Below, piece after piece: positions 22,901 to 28,783 of a DNA stretch of 64,000 nt. Origin of the DNA: Gibbula magus. Taxonomy: Eukaryota > Mollusca > Gastropoda > Trochida > Trochidae. Each line of letters begins with the position of its first letter. Within the stretch, counting starts at the first letter, position 1. Location: contig OW388293.1 in NCBI GenBank assembly GCA_936450465.1, positions 40,878,982-40,942,981 on the forward strand, in the 5' to 3' direction. The notes under the pieces were generated by a model, which worked only from the letters and a program-made list of their open reading frames with translations, did not search any database and was not told where the DNA came from. The position numbers and the translations under genes were made by a program.

Positions 22901-25900
22901 TTAATTGTTTGTGTTAAGGATTAATCAGTTGATTAGGATGAATAGGGTGTTTTTGAATTTAGGTATACTCGTTAGTAATGTTTGTTTAGCAAAATCAGTG
23001 TTGTTTTTTCTTCAGCCCCTTCAGATGATCAAAGGTATTAGCGTTAAGCCATTGTATTTCAATAGAGATAGTCTTGATTGGGCTGTTTCTTTAGTTTTTC
23101 TGGAATGAATGGTAAACGTTTAGAAATGGAACAAAGTGATCAGGAAGACATGATTGGGTTGTTTTAGTATTGTTGTATGACAGGGTACTGGGTTCTTCAT
23201 TCTGTGAGATGATTAGCTTATTTGTTTAGTTAATTAATTGGGTGAACTACTGATGTCGAACAGTATGGTAGTATCTCAACATTGAAGACTTATCTTGAAT
23301 AAGAATCTTATTAAGATAGAGACAGCATTTGGTTTTCTCATGGTTATATCTATTGAATACTCTATTTATTGGGTTTGGTGATATAGAGAGCTATGTTTAA
23401 TCTCCCACAACGGTTAGGTGTAATAACGCCTACAGTGACAATTGCCTACGGGGATTTATAGCTACAGTTTGAGTTGTGACAGCGATACTCTTACCTGCAC
23501 ACAAGTGAACTGTTCCAATCAGTGTGCACTAATGCCTACAGTAGAGAAGTAAAAGCCAGACATTAGTGTTCAACTTTAAAAAAAGTCATTAGATAGAAAC
23601 TTCATCAACGCAATTAATATTTCAAGAGTCAACATTTCGCAAAGATGAATATTTTATAGGAGAGTATACTGTTGAAACGTCTTTTAAAAAAAATACTACA
23701 TATCTGTAATCTCAATATATGTTTTAGGGGAAGGACACTTTTCAAAGTCAACATTTTACTTGAGTTAAACTTTCACAAAAGTCAAGAAATATTTCCAAAG
23801 TCAACATTTCACCAAAGTCAATATGTGACTAAAGTCAATATTTCACTAAATTCAAAATATCTTTTTCAAAACCAAAATGTCAATAAATAATTCAAAGTCA
23901 TCATTTTACTAAAGTCAATATTTGATCAAAGTCAACATTTCACTAAGTTCAAAAAAATCTTTTTCAAAGTCAACATTGCATCAAAGTCAATACCTGATCA
24001 AAGTCAATATTTCACTTAAGGATGTTCGCTCCTCAAATTTAAAGTATTAAACTTATATTTTTTAAAAGATCAAAGTATATGATTGGTAAATCAGCATTAA
24101 AAAATAGGGGGTAGTGTGGTATTTACGAGATATGAAGCCTGTAAGATAGTGGGGTGAAGTACAATTTTAACATGGGAGTCTATGGGGAAAATGAGAAAAA
24201 AACTACTAAAAATTTTAAATACTACATTTCTAGTATTAAACTTGTTTTCCTTTTTTGATGTTACAAAGTTCATGTTACCCTACCGAAATCGATGAAAAAT
24301 ATACACAAAATGTACATGTAAACCCCTTTGTTAGTCAAATTTAGGGCAGTTTATGCTGTTTAAGCACTTTTTAGAGGTTCTAAAGTCACATTTTCTTTGT
24401 TTGTTTTTTTAAAAGTATGTAGATAATGTAGAATATCATGAAGTAAATACAGATGAGAACAAATCTTTACTTAATCATATTTCATTTTTGAAGTTCAACA
24501 GGAAGGAGCGGAAAATATCTTTTTCAAAACCGAAATGTCACATTTTTGTTGTAACTGTAGGCATTAGTCCACAAAATAATGGGTCATTCCACTTTGATGA
24601 AAGGTTGAAGGATGTAAAAATCTGAACCACTGGTGCATAAGCTTGTTTGTTTAAGACTGTAGGCGATCGTCCCTGTAGGCGTTAGTAGACTCCACCCCCA
24701 CAACCTCTACTTCTACTTTCGAATGTTTTGTTTCTGTGATCTCATTTGCTTACTTAATACAATATTTTTGTAATGTTCTACTTACCCATACTGTTGATAT
24801 CCACAGAATATATTCTCAATTTGTCTAGTTGTGTCCTTTTTGAAGAATCTTTGATACAATTTCAATACCTCGTGCAACATTTAAAATGTTGTGCCAGAAA
24901 ACCTTGTCCATCACTAAGAGCTAATGTCAGACAGTTTTAATATTCATATAAGTATTTACTGAATGTGATAGTACTGCATTTTGCAGTAATATTTGATGCA
25001 TTATTTACTTTGCATGTTTTCCAAATTTATGTCTCTGAGTTTTGTAAACACCAAATGGTAAAGTTTGGACTTGATATTTAATCATTTGTTTATTTTCAAA
25101 CTCTGTTACGTAATCTGTGTCGATTCGATTGTCACATTTCACATAGTGATACCATCATAATCTTAATACCAGTATTGCATCTTCTGTCACTGTCTTACAG
25201 ACGAATTGTAGGAATCGGAGTACATAATTCAATGAATAAAATCCTGGACTCAACACAACTGATTCAACAAATTGTTCTGAGGTATTACAGCGATGCTCAC
25301 TCACTTTTGTCATTAGCTGGTAGCTCCATCGCTTCACTTAAGTTTTGAGTCTAGTGTCTCTATTTGCAGACCGCCGCCCCCCTCTGTCGAGTGCACCTAT
25401 GATACCAGCAGGGGCAGGTGGGAGGGTCAGTCGTGTACCTGTCAGGTGAGTGCAACTTGCTTGTTAACTTATACCTTTTCAAATACCTTCATATATAAAT
25501 AATATGTACTGACTTTCATGTGTTAATAGAGTAACAAGTCCAAATCTTCATATTCGGCATATATATTTTTTAAAACATTTTTTTTTTCCTTGAAATGAAA
25601 TCGGGATTGGCAAACAAACAAAACTGCTTATGTGAATGCCGCTCCTGTACATATAAGCAGTAACATATAAAACGTGATTTATACATGGAGCTTCAGCATA
25701 TCTACTCAGGGCCCAATATAACAACCAATTTGGGATTATTTGCTTGCTGTTTTCTGTCTGTTGAGAGTTTTCATGGCTCTTCTGATCTTTCACAATTTAA
25801 TTTTCTGTAATTTCTTTGTACTTTTATTTCCTTTTAAGAGAAAAACTTTGCTGTGAGTCTGTGTACTTCTTGTGAAAATTTGAGATGACATAAGATGTAA

Positions 25901-28783
25901 CATAGGAGTGTATCAAGACTACATAAAATCTCAATTATTATTTCTTTTCTTGTAAACCATATCCAACCACAGAGAGCAACTGCGTCAGTTCCGACTGAGT
26001 CTACTGGAGACAAACCCCCAGGCTAACTTCTCCACCACGGACAGACTGGCAGAGCACAAGCAGTGGTTACACAGGTTCCAGCAGGACATCAGCTTCGGGG
26101 CGTCATTCGTACGGGCGCCGGCGTCCGAGGTGGGCTCTTTGTATCCTTGTGTCACGTAGGAGACCGGTCTGTATCTGGACGCTCTTGAACATTTAGCTGA
26201 ATGATTGAAGACCTTGGACTTGCATTATTTAGAAGCTTTATTACATTGGACATACCTACTGCCAAAATGTCTTTAAAGGGGAAGTAGCACGTTTTTTGCA
26301 AAATGTATTTTTTTCAAATTTACCATTTATAATGATAGTTTATGTCATTTAAATTCACTTTAGCTGGTAAAACATCTAATTACACAAACCAATTATCGGT
26401 AGTGGTAAAAACTATGTTGCGTATAAAGCAAAAATTGCATGGCGGCCATTTTATTGTGAAAACAATTTATTATTTTGTATTACAAAAACGATTCCCATGG
26501 CTTAACCAAAACATGTACACTCATTATAAACTTTATTTTCCGAAGAGAGAAGGATGTTTACTATTGGTGACATTATTTTTCAAATACATTTCATCAACTT
26601 ATTTGAGTGAAAAAAACGTGCTACTGCCCCTTTAAGTCTCATGTTTATTTATGAGTCCTGTGTGCATACATAAAAAATAAACTTGTCAAGATCTGAGGAC
26701 CATATTCTTTCAAGAAGATTAATCCAGTCCTCAAGTAAATTGGAACGTAATATCTGGTTGTTGGAAGTTTTGGTTAATATCTGATTTTTATGGCCATACT
26801 CGATCTGCTTGAATTATCAGAATTGAAGTATGATAAATACATGAGCCAGGCTAATTATTAATATATCACATTTGGTAAAAGATCAAAAGGTTTGGATGTA
26901 AATCTTATCAGATTCTAAGAAAGTAAAGAAGTGTTCTACACACAGTAAGGTGTTTATATGCAATACAGTGTAGTATTGGAATGCAGCACTACACTGTACT
27001 ACAGTACTACTAGATTTCTAGTTACATCCAACACTTGTAGGTTTCACTGCAATGCTTAACCACCATGGTATTAAAGACTTTCTCCCTGCAATAATACTAG
27101 CAGCTTGAAATCAGCATTAAACACCACATCATAACTCGGCAAGCGGGAAATGTGTAGCTCTTATTTTGTGAGCTGAACAACATCTGCTATCAGAATTATT
27201 ATATGTATGCTATGGCATATCGCCTAGTTGTTGATAAGCAAGCCCATGAGGCCACTTGCTGACGTAGGAATAGAAGAATTTGCTTAAGCTCAGCTTCTTC
27301 TATTGTGTTTCATTTGAACCCTCTAGGATTGTTATTGTGTACCTTTCTGTCATTAAACTTGCTTCATTTTTTTTATCAAACTCTTCTATACAGAAAATGG
27401 ATTTCTGATTTTGTTTTCAATTCTGAAGAGAATTGGTGTAGTTTTTTCTTTCCATCTTTGTGTAGCAATCTGTTATTGCTCCAATCATTCAGGTGTACAC
27501 TTGATGGTGTTATGAAACATATTATCTTATGTATGCCATTTATAAATGTCACTCAAAAACTTGAAACATATTTTGTTTATTTGTTTGAAATTAATTTATA
27601 AGACTTTTCTTTCAAATACAATTCTTTAAGTACTTCTTCATCATTTTACTAAAGAATTAAAAAAAATTGATAAACGTTCGCTTTCCAGTCTGTTTGATTA
27701 TTTTGTTATGACTTTGCAATATTCACTCTACTAACATTCATGTTGATTCACCATTAATCCTGTTAATATTTTTGTTCAAGTTTTCATAACATCATTGCTG
27801 CCTTTTCAATGTTGTCAATCTGATTTGAATACAGAGTCAATGTCATATTTATCAAATGAGTTTGATATTAAATGAGGGACAGTGAGTTAGAAACAAATAT
27901 CATTCAAGAATTTCATGAATTATTTAATATTACTCACTGATTTAAATCAAGTTCAACTGCCATAAAATTGTTTAACCTACCCTACCAGTGAGTCACATAC
28001 CATTTGGGGCTATGTTACTGACATTGTGACGTCATATTTGAACCATTGACATGTCATGTCATTGGCAGCTCACGATATTATTACACCACGTGTCACAACA
28101 TTGTAGATTGATTAAACAGATATTTAAGCAGCTCATGAGTAATGAATATGACATACAAGCAACAAAAGATTCAAAATAGCAAAGTTGGATTTTAGATGCA
28201 AGGGTTACTTATGCAACCTTTCACAAACTTTTTTAAAACAACAGTGTTCCTTATAAATTTGGTCTTGACAGAATTTTGAAAAAGAGGGTTTTTTTCTACT
28301 TATATTTAAAAAAAAAACTGTATGAAAGATTGAAACAATTCAGGAATCACTTTAAGTGAATGAACTTTCAGGGATGCCTTGATGTATATCTGTTAATGTT
28401 TCCCCTTAATAAAACAATAAGGGTGAAAGGCTTAATTACTGAATGTTTCAGGTCACAAGATCTTTCAGGACATCTTTCACAATCGATATTGTTAAATCAA
28501 CTTCATTTTTCACATTGACTTTATAGAGCCATGTTGAACCGTCTCATGTCTCCTCTCTCTGTAATGAACACTGTATTTCAATCTGATTGCATCGTTGTGT
28601 TTATGTTTGCACGTTTGACCTTGACCTTTGTCTAGCACCAGCCTAGGTGGCGCTTCTGACCAGAAGCTATACAGCGAGCCTCTCTCTTCCACCCCAGCAC
28701 GACCCTCACGTCCCGGGGCGTCTGCCATTCGCCTCGAGCTTGACGACAGGAATGAAATACGTGTCCGCGAATACCAACTGTAG
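1865..28783 (+). CDS. CEP164: CEP164 orthologue (centrosomal protein of 164 kDa), C-terminal two thirds, 21 exons, 5' partial
   Basis: In vertebrates CEP164 is a distal-appendage protein of the mother centriole needed for membrane docking and ciliogenesis. I joined 21 exons in a single open frame with matching splice phases: 1865-1996, 2842-2959, 3809-3985, 4437-4556, 13168-13290, 14009-14152, 14520-14603, 15133-15201, 15317-15510, 16005-16231, 16509-16552, 17050-17126, 17381-17534, 18003-18158, 18536-18683, 19077-19298, 20030-20114, 20623-20714, 25370-25445, 25973-26140, 28636-28783. The first half is a charged E/K/R/Q coiled coil. The second half matches, in order, the C-terminal blocks I remember from human CEP164: a FLRKQRQSLKRRQAAL block, a SLYKINTELSHVLGLI block, a SAWA motif, EKWRKYF-like RKWRKYFG, an EQLRQF then HKQWLHRF block, and a C-terminal LELDDRNEIRVREYQL. 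The N-terminal WW domain is not in the window. The assignment rests on remembered family sequence, so the fine exon edges are less certain than the identity. Confidence 0.88.
2842..2959 (+). CDS. CEP164: CEP164 exon b, coiled coil
   Basis: It follows a pyrimidine-rich tract and TGCAG and ends CAG/gtcagt. The frame reads AEMESALERLREEVKSL and further heptad-like sequence, ending in phase 0. It completes the Arg codon begun in the previous exon. Confidence 0.85.
3809..3985 (+). CDS. CEP164: CEP164 exon c, coiled coil
   Basis: The acceptor is TTCCAG and the donor AAG/gtagat; the exon is 59 whole codons. The residues read VDLAISSERDRLESDKSRQL and continue with alternating acidic and basic residues typical of the CEP164 rod. 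Confidence 0.88.
4437..4556 (+). CDS. CEP164: CEP164 exon d, coiled coil
   Basis: The acceptor is GCACAG and the donor GGG/gtacgt; the exon is 40 whole codons reading RMGELESELRRRQTEESEIQ and onward to SDMEKG. The DIRS element starts about 60 bases downstream in the following intron. Confidence 0.85.
4616..4814 (+). repeat. Left inverted terminal repeat of DIRS element
   Basis: It starts TTTTTAATACTTACCCTAC and runs through CACTACCCGGAAGTGTAGTG to ATATGAAAACTTCACATTTC. The reverse complement is found at 11258-11453 with very few mismatches. It begins in an AA shared with the right end. Confidence 0.92.
5685..7019 (+). CDS. DIRS ORF1 (Gag-like), N-terminal part
   Basis: 444 residues from the ATG at 5685. 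The N-terminus has paired cysteines (FCVDCKYPKSAKDPHPLCPD, then CEWLSRCGHCCH), a zinc-binding arrangement I associate with DIRS Gag proteins. Residues of about 160-400 are an extremely charged E/R/Q helix built from degenerate repeats such as ERQRREDERL, with GCGCCAGCGC recurring in the DNA. The frame closes at 7017-7019, but the reading frame one base back continues with what looks like the natural C-terminal half, so this copy probably has a frameshift between 6959 and 7016. Gag presumably packages the element's RNA. Confidence 0.8.
   Translation: MPRVFCVDCKYPKSAKDPHPLCPDCLADTPCEWLSRCGHCCHLSASEFKSYLRARRKRFTQRRCRMATSDLDQDTLVISEPIDGLSPARDHPHDALSPTGNTAPSKTKAQRVSMEQLENAINPGAPPIGNVSRLDRRPRSGVADPPLSDSSNRKSLSSEERRRLEDQQRLGERQRLELEVEKEEERYQLSLKDLERQEDERCLAELRETRRRQEERRLEQKRLEDTRRAENAQRQELERQRREDERQHLRLEEDRRVREEEREHLKDIDSQRHKNSDRQHRDERYRDEDRLRLKEVEALRHRGYERQRREDERLCREDERQRLKDIEAQRQKNYERQRREDERLCREDERQRLKEAEHQRLRDEERQLLEKERQRSKDRLSRERLPAQDTSDSLFRDRSPIRDTLESEASPRRSASTYSDDRYYDRYLRLSLWTLANPRVLICP
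6959..7912 (+). CDS. DIRS ORF1 (Gag-like), C-terminal part in the -1 frame
   Basis: This frame is open from 6959 (a TGA lies at 6956) to the stop ending at 7912. It reads DPSEPQGTHLPLGEVYSW onwards with globular composition, then an RGG-type basic tail (GARGGGRGKSGRGG) followed by KTPAYKKRC, as expected for a nucleic-acid-binding Gag C-terminus. There is no convincing ATG at its start (the first candidate is a GTG at 6980) and no ribosome-entry evidence. I therefore take it as the continuation of ORF1 after a one-base indel rather than a separate gene. No obvious XXXYYYZ slippery heptamer is visible in the overlap, which argues against programmed -1 shifting. Confidence 0.75.
   Translation, partial: PVSPSKSVDPSEPQGTHLPLGEVYSWIADRLVTSPSPGPDTDASLAVWHEPELLIPPHPMVSDAVESLDDEFRKLSLNPTFRPAKNSSATFKVHSLQVFDHGAPQDDSCSRLSNAPQGSYKVQDVRLLSVDRELKRMLKPLSAITSAADALTQDLTEENPSRMDHQSTMFRWVSNSVSVVVDHVRSAMASTTLIRRNGLLAPCIWEEEFKKSLIRAPLSTPTLFADKIPEVYKEHASLAQSDFTFRAIKSLSTAFVPRNPRANQTYVGRRNSVRLAQRGARGGGRGKSGRGGYIPQRPRPDFNQPKTPKTPAYKKRC
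7923..9431 (+). CDS. DIRS ORF2: reverse transcriptase and RNase H
   Basis: The frame is open from 7629, but I place the start at the ATG of 7923, 11 bases after the Gag stop. It begins MHDWSLPPPVVPYQTTP. RT motifs are in order: LVPKKNSDKMRMIHN, VSLDLQDAYLHVPI, LPFGISTAPWLF and the catalytic YIDD at 8574-8585, then FIGGLF. RNase H follows with its acidic residues visible in LFVDASHQGWGAHLG, NLELQAVILAIEHW, IASDNSTVVYLI and HIPGCRNILADALSR. It ends at TGA 9429-9431, immediately followed in frame by ATG and the methyltransferase-like segment. The enzyme makes the element's DNA from RNA. All expected catalytic residues are present. Confidence 0.93.
   Translation: MHDWSLPPPVVPYQTTPVGGRLGIFWPNWTILEDPFVTEILRVGYKMPISNPPPLTTLPRSRVYSPTQIVQLSSNIETLLEKKAIEVVPDPSFSPGYYSPIFLVPKKNSDKMRMIHNMALFNDLYMPEPPHFTMVTLDLLRSKLQPNDWLVSLDLQDAYLHVPIFKHHRKYLRFLFQGVHYQWKVLPFGISTAPWLFTRIMSPIARFLHLRGIEFDPYIDDCLMSHGDSTVLHRQTLFTLDLLRQLGWLVNSEKSQLVPSQQLTFIGGLFLTNMDLLRVPPDRWEKIERLALRGLRQALSVRQWQSLLGLLTSAQALTLRGRLMARPLQVFLIPFCQEDDPRESLWLPLHLHSYLRWWTIPSNVCEGVSLTEFSHHHELFVDASHQGWGAHLGQRTAAGLWAQHQVSWHSNNLELQAVILAIEHWIGVLRGSRVRIASDNSTVVYLINFQGTTRSRQLLKQTFQLFELADANHVLIRARHIPGCRNILADALSRPDKPSPTE
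9432..9857 (+). CDS. DIRS Dam-like methyltransferase segment, same frame as RT after a TGA
   Basis: 141 residues starting MLNPEAFTLICQQHHRPPMD. The stretch DLFATRFNNQLPTYVSP, then VDALSLSWDGLDAFAFPPP and LVAPFWPARTWFPEL, resembles the Dam-related methyltransferase domain reported after RNase H in DIRS1-type elements. In most elements I would expect it fused to RT/RNase H. Here a single TGA separates them without a change of frame, and the ATG abuts the stop (TGAATG). Either a nonsense mutation, readthrough or reinitiation is possible. Methyltransferase activity in the family is inferred by homology, and I do not see a clear DPPY tetrapeptide (PPP stands in that position). Confidence 0.7.
   Translation: MLNPEAFTLICQQHHRPPMDLFATRFNNQLPTYVSPLPDPMAWAVDALSLSWDGLDAFAFPPPILLPKVLAKIRETKMMNLLLVAPFWPARTWFPELRLLAEGEPNPLPPWPNLLLHPHSRQLHPDPQRFHLCVWTICRRL
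9780..10909 (+). CDS. DIRS ORF3: tyrosine recombinase
   Basis: The open frame runs 8366-10909 (847 codons), but the first 1.4 kb overlaps RT/RNase H and the methyltransferase segment, with composition typical of an alternate-frame reading (R, S, P and G rich). Recognisable recombinase sequence starts about 9830 with a core-binding domain (STRALYDDKWLSFENFC, then FLADFLFHLRS). The catalytic domain follows: Arg in ATAARVSELHAID (codon at 10319), His and Arg in NPHEIRALAST (10706 and 10715) and the nucleophile Tyr in FASHYLRD (10814). It integrates the circular DNA without target duplication. The start codon is not determinable by eye; the start given marks where the frame plausibly becomes protein-like. 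Confidence 0.88.
11107..11190. repeat. DIRS internal complementary region (circle-junction copy)
   Basis: It reads from GCACTAGTAAAAGTAGGGTA to TACTTACCCTACTTTTAGGG with an AT-rich centre. The central part is the exact reverse complement of the right-end sequence (TTAGATTTTAACAAA) joined to the left-end sequence (TTTTTAATACTTAC). In DIRS1 this region is thought to template joining of the ends into a circle. Confidence 0.93.
11258..11484 (-). repeat. Right inverted terminal repeat of DIRS element, with extra terminal extension
   Basis: This is the reverse complement of the left repeat up to GTAAGTATT near 11453. It then continues through an AT-rich extension ending TTTAGATTTTAACAAA, which has no counterpart at the left terminus but is present in the internal complementary region. 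Confidence 0.9.
11624..13001. mobile_element. Non-autonomous hAT-type DNA transposon, 1378 bp
   Basis: The ends are CAGGGATGCAGA and its exact reverse complement TCTGCATCCCTG, extended imperfectly inward (GCCAGTCGGACAT against CCGGCAAAT/GGACATGTCC). Flanking 8-bp direct repeats CCCTCAAA (11616-11623 and 13002-13009) are identical. CAGGG termini plus an 8-bp duplication are the hAT signature. No transposase-like frame is present; the longest internal frame (12707-12982) has no recognisable hAT motif. It lies in the same CEP164 intron as the DIRS element. Confidence 0.9.
13168..13290 (+). CDS. CEP164: CEP164 exon e, coiled coil
   Basis: The acceptor is GCCCACAG and the donor AAG/gtgatt; 41 codons read LDEVLADRKKEMKESQKKEL and onward to YSDK. 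The intron before it is about 8.6 kb because of the DIRS and hAT insertions. Confidence 0.88.
13342..13512. repeat. Hairpin-forming foldback element
   Basis: Two arms of about 80 bases (starting GGAAGATTTTCTGGATAA and ending TTATCCAGAAAATCTTCC) are nearly perfect reverse complements around a short loop near 13427. This is probably a small foldback MITE. It has no coding capacity. Confidence 0.85.
14009..14152 (+). CDS. CEP164: CEP164 exon f, coiled coil
   Basis: The acceptor is TTCCACAG and the donor GAG/gtaatg; 48 codons read LAREERNQTSMYESEKRKLE and on to LQEQMEDE. It joins exons e and g in phase 0. Confidence 0.88.
14520..14603 (+). CDS. CEP164: CEP164 exon g, coiled coil
   Basis: A 28-codon exon between CGTGCAG and CAG/gtataa, reading EEEVREKNAEMERKKKDIDK. 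It is shorter than most ORF thresholds and recognised by phase and composition. Confidence 0.85.
14623..14664. repeat. GATA microsatellite
   Basis: About ten GATA units, interrupted once or twice by GAGA, just downstream of the exon donor at 14604. Confidence 0.9.
15133..15201 (+). CDS. CEP164: CEP164 exon h, coiled coil
   Basis: A 23-codon exon after TATTTTACAG and before gtaagt, reading EQRLQERRQKFNDEQKDLEN. The donor is a perfect consensus. Confidence 0.85.
15317..15510 (+). CDS. CEP164: CEP164 exon i, coiled coil
   Basis: It starts after CCAACCAAG and reads AAFGKRGESLSSLELQRMRE, then a long heptad run to DQNTRKL. It ends in phase 2 (AA carried), which is completed by T in the next exon to give Asn. 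Confidence 0.88.
15790..15975. mobile_element. Small MITE with 20-bp perfect terminal inverted repeats
   Basis: The ends are CAGTAGAACACGGATATAAT and its exact reverse complement. The left flank is TA and the right flank CA, so a Tc1/mariner-type TA duplication with one mutation is possible. It is 186 bp with no coding frame and sits in the intron between exons i and j. Confidence 0.8.
16005..16231 (+). CDS. CEP164: CEP164 exon j, end of rod and start of linker
   Basis: The acceptor is ATGTTACAG. The residues run from NELKEKLEKKTQELDKLHLR into a Ser/Arg-rich linker (RESRRSVTRPADQ) and SEEDSSLH. The donor is G/gtgagg, carrying one base. The frame also stays open beyond the donor to about 16308, so a retained-intron isoform cannot be excluded. 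Confidence 0.85.
16509..16552 (+). CDS. CEP164: CEP164 micro-exon k
   Basis: A 44-base exon between TTCTTGCAG and gtaagt, reading VPKKKSVRVTDDAEL. The pattern of a basic run followed by V-x-V-T-D-D resembles the KKAVTFDLSD segment in vertebrate CEP164, though that segment lies later in human. Confidence 0.75.
17050..17126 (+). CDS. CEP164: CEP164 exon l, acidic linker
   Basis: It follows GTGTTACAG and ends AG/gtgagt, reading ISASVLDILSDDENDLDSLM then SGTAG. It carries two bases that the next exon completes as Arg. Confidence 0.82.
17381..17534 (+). CDS. CEP164: CEP164 exon m, conserved R/Q-rich block
   Basis: It reads RLLRDHLKKESSSIGMAKVF, then LRKQRQSLKRRQAALAAAKQ. This is the block that most clearly identifies the gene as CEP164, matching a similar FLxxQxxSxxRRQxALxAAxQ pattern in human. 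It ends in phase 0 at gtgagt. Confidence 0.92.
18003..18158 (+). CDS. CEP164: CEP164 exon n, conserved helical block
   Basis: 52 codons reading NLPEDRTRVLDDVRSSLELE, then LDEMELQMAAGSRLVKEKEM and IRQLENYN. It is collinear with the human LEDMRKNLEKETRHLDEM region. The acceptor is TGTCCACCAG and the donor AAT/gtaaga. Confidence 0.92.
18536..18683 (+). CDS. CEP164: CEP164 exon o, acidic Ser-rich linker
   Basis: It starts after CTCAACAG and reads GSDSERSETDYNPFEHPYRP, then LPSLDISEDDASSGISSTDY and ends HFIQ plus one base. This is probably a disordered region. Confidence 0.87.
19077..19298 (+). CDS. CEP164: CEP164 exon p, Pro-rich linker and short helix
   Basis: It reads GLYKPQSHQPAPAPAPPGSN, then ITQSLYKINTELSHVLGLIN and a PAPAPT tail. 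The helix corresponds to the human SHSLRQISSQLSSVLSIL segment. The acceptor is TGATCAG and the donor G/gtaagc. Confidence 0.9.
19696..19777. repeat. Perfect-stem hairpin, about 80 bases
   Basis: The arm from AACTCCTGAAAACAAGCTCA to ATGATG is repeated in reverse complement after a short A-rich loop at about 19733, ending TGAGCTTGTTTTGAGGAGTT, with minor mismatches. It is a foldback element or cruciform-prone site in a CEP164 intron. Confidence 0.85.
20030..20114 (+). CDS. CEP164: CEP164 exon q
   Basis: It reads ASSKQQYPIYVPHAPVTPYS, then AWATDNPY, carrying AT into the next exon (Ile). The aromatic SAWA motif aligns with TQWAWDSG in the human protein. Confidence 0.9.
20623..20714 (+). CDS. CEP164: CEP164 exon r, RKWRKYFG motif
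   Basis: It reads HSPQHSVSSYTNLAQTAEMS, then LERKWRKYFG. The WRKYF core is a strongly conserved CEP164 landmark. The donor is G/gtaggt. The following intron is about 4.6 kb and holds an antisense gene. Confidence 0.92.
21143..22518 (-). CDS. Uncharacterised acidic repeat protein, two exons, nested antisense in a CEP164 intron
   Basis: Exon 1 is 22452-22518 (start ATG at 22518), with donor G/gtgagt. Exon 2 is 21143-22068 with acceptor TTTCAG. Joined in phase, they give 330 residues beginning MEASLRNLLAAHDNAVIQIV. Residues of about 1-85 look like a compact helical domain (HSLMLKMLKQLDEGHIIHGM, then MFQLYKENKWRQVQDAI). The rest is dominated by imperfect acidic repeats of the form EAREIRGSDDD followed by W-S-D-D-S, then an Asp/Ser-rich tail with ADAS/ADVS motifs. 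No signal peptide or membrane helix is visible. I do not recognise the family. The clean two-exon structure and codon-like content argue for a real gene. Transcription would be opposite to CEP164. Confidence 0.78.
22703..22930. repeat. Two-copy tandem duplication, period about 118 bp
   Basis: TGATCAAAAGGT, GAATGATGTGATTT, TTCTCTTGTTGAT and GATAATTGATT recur in the same order in both copies (first copy from about 22703, second from about 22822). A further degenerate copy may follow at 23027-23180. It lies just upstream of the nested antisense gene. Confidence 0.75.
23735..24015. repeat. Degenerate short tandem repeat array (AAAGTCAACATTTCA type)
   Basis: About a dozen variants of AAAGTCAACATTTCACT or AAAGTCAATATTTCACT occur at irregular 20-35 base spacing. 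It is low-complexity intronic sequence with no open coding frame of interest. Confidence 0.75.
24016..24545. repeat. Unclassified insertion-like block inside the short-repeat array
   Basis: Array-type sequence (ATATCTTTTTCAAAACC, AAATGTCA) occurs before it at about 23861 and after it at about 24513. The left edge has GTTCGCTCCTCAAA and near the right edge AGGAGCGGAAAA, weakly complementary. This may be a decayed DNA element; no target duplication is confirmed. Confidence 0.35.
25370..25445 (+). CDS. CEP164: CEP164 exon s
   Basis: It follows TATTTGCAG and ends AG/gtgagt, reading DRRPPLSSAPMIPAGAGGRV, then SRVPV. It links the RKWRKYFG exon to the EQLRQF exon with matching phases on both sides. 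Confidence 0.88.
25973..26140 (+). CDS. CEP164: CEP164 exon t, conserved EQLRQF and WLHRF block
   Basis: It reads REQLRQFRLSLLETNPQANF, then DRLAEHKQWLHRFQQDISFG. It is collinear with human SEQLRLLQ and NRRWLERVKNDP. The donor is ambiguous: only GT at 26141 (gtatcc) gives the phase needed by the next exon; gtgggc at 26130 is a better-looking site but is out of phase with it. Without splicing the frame ends at TAG 26157-26159. Confidence 0.85.
26277..26631. mobile_element. TTAA-flanked MITE (family B, AGGGG termini), 355 bp
   Basis: The ends are AGGGGAAGTAGCACGTTTTTT and the complementary AAAAAACGTGCTACTGCCCCT, flanked by TTAA on both sides (26273-26276 and 26632-26635). TTAA is palindromic and contains TA, so TA duplication with AAGGGG ends is equally compatible. 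It lies in the last CEP164 intron. A diverged relative starts near 62945. Confidence 0.82.
26940..27130 (+). repeat. Diverged SINE copy
   Basis: GTTCTACACACAGTAAGGTG, ATGCAATAC, AATACTAGCAGC and CAGCATTAAAC occur in the order found in the body of the full SINE at 37159-37387. The tRNA-like head is not recognisable. Confidence 0.5.
28636..28783 (+). CDS. CEP164: CEP164 last coding exon
   Basis: It follows CTTTGTCTAG and reads TSLGGASDQKLYSEPLSSTP, then ARPSRPGASAI and the C-terminal LELDDRNEIRVREYQL with TAG at 28781-28783. The terminal peptide matches the pattern of the human C-terminus (LGLDEHNRVKVYRF), which fixes the frame and the end of the gene. An additional small exon between 26160 and 28635 cannot be excluded. 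Confidence 0.85.
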
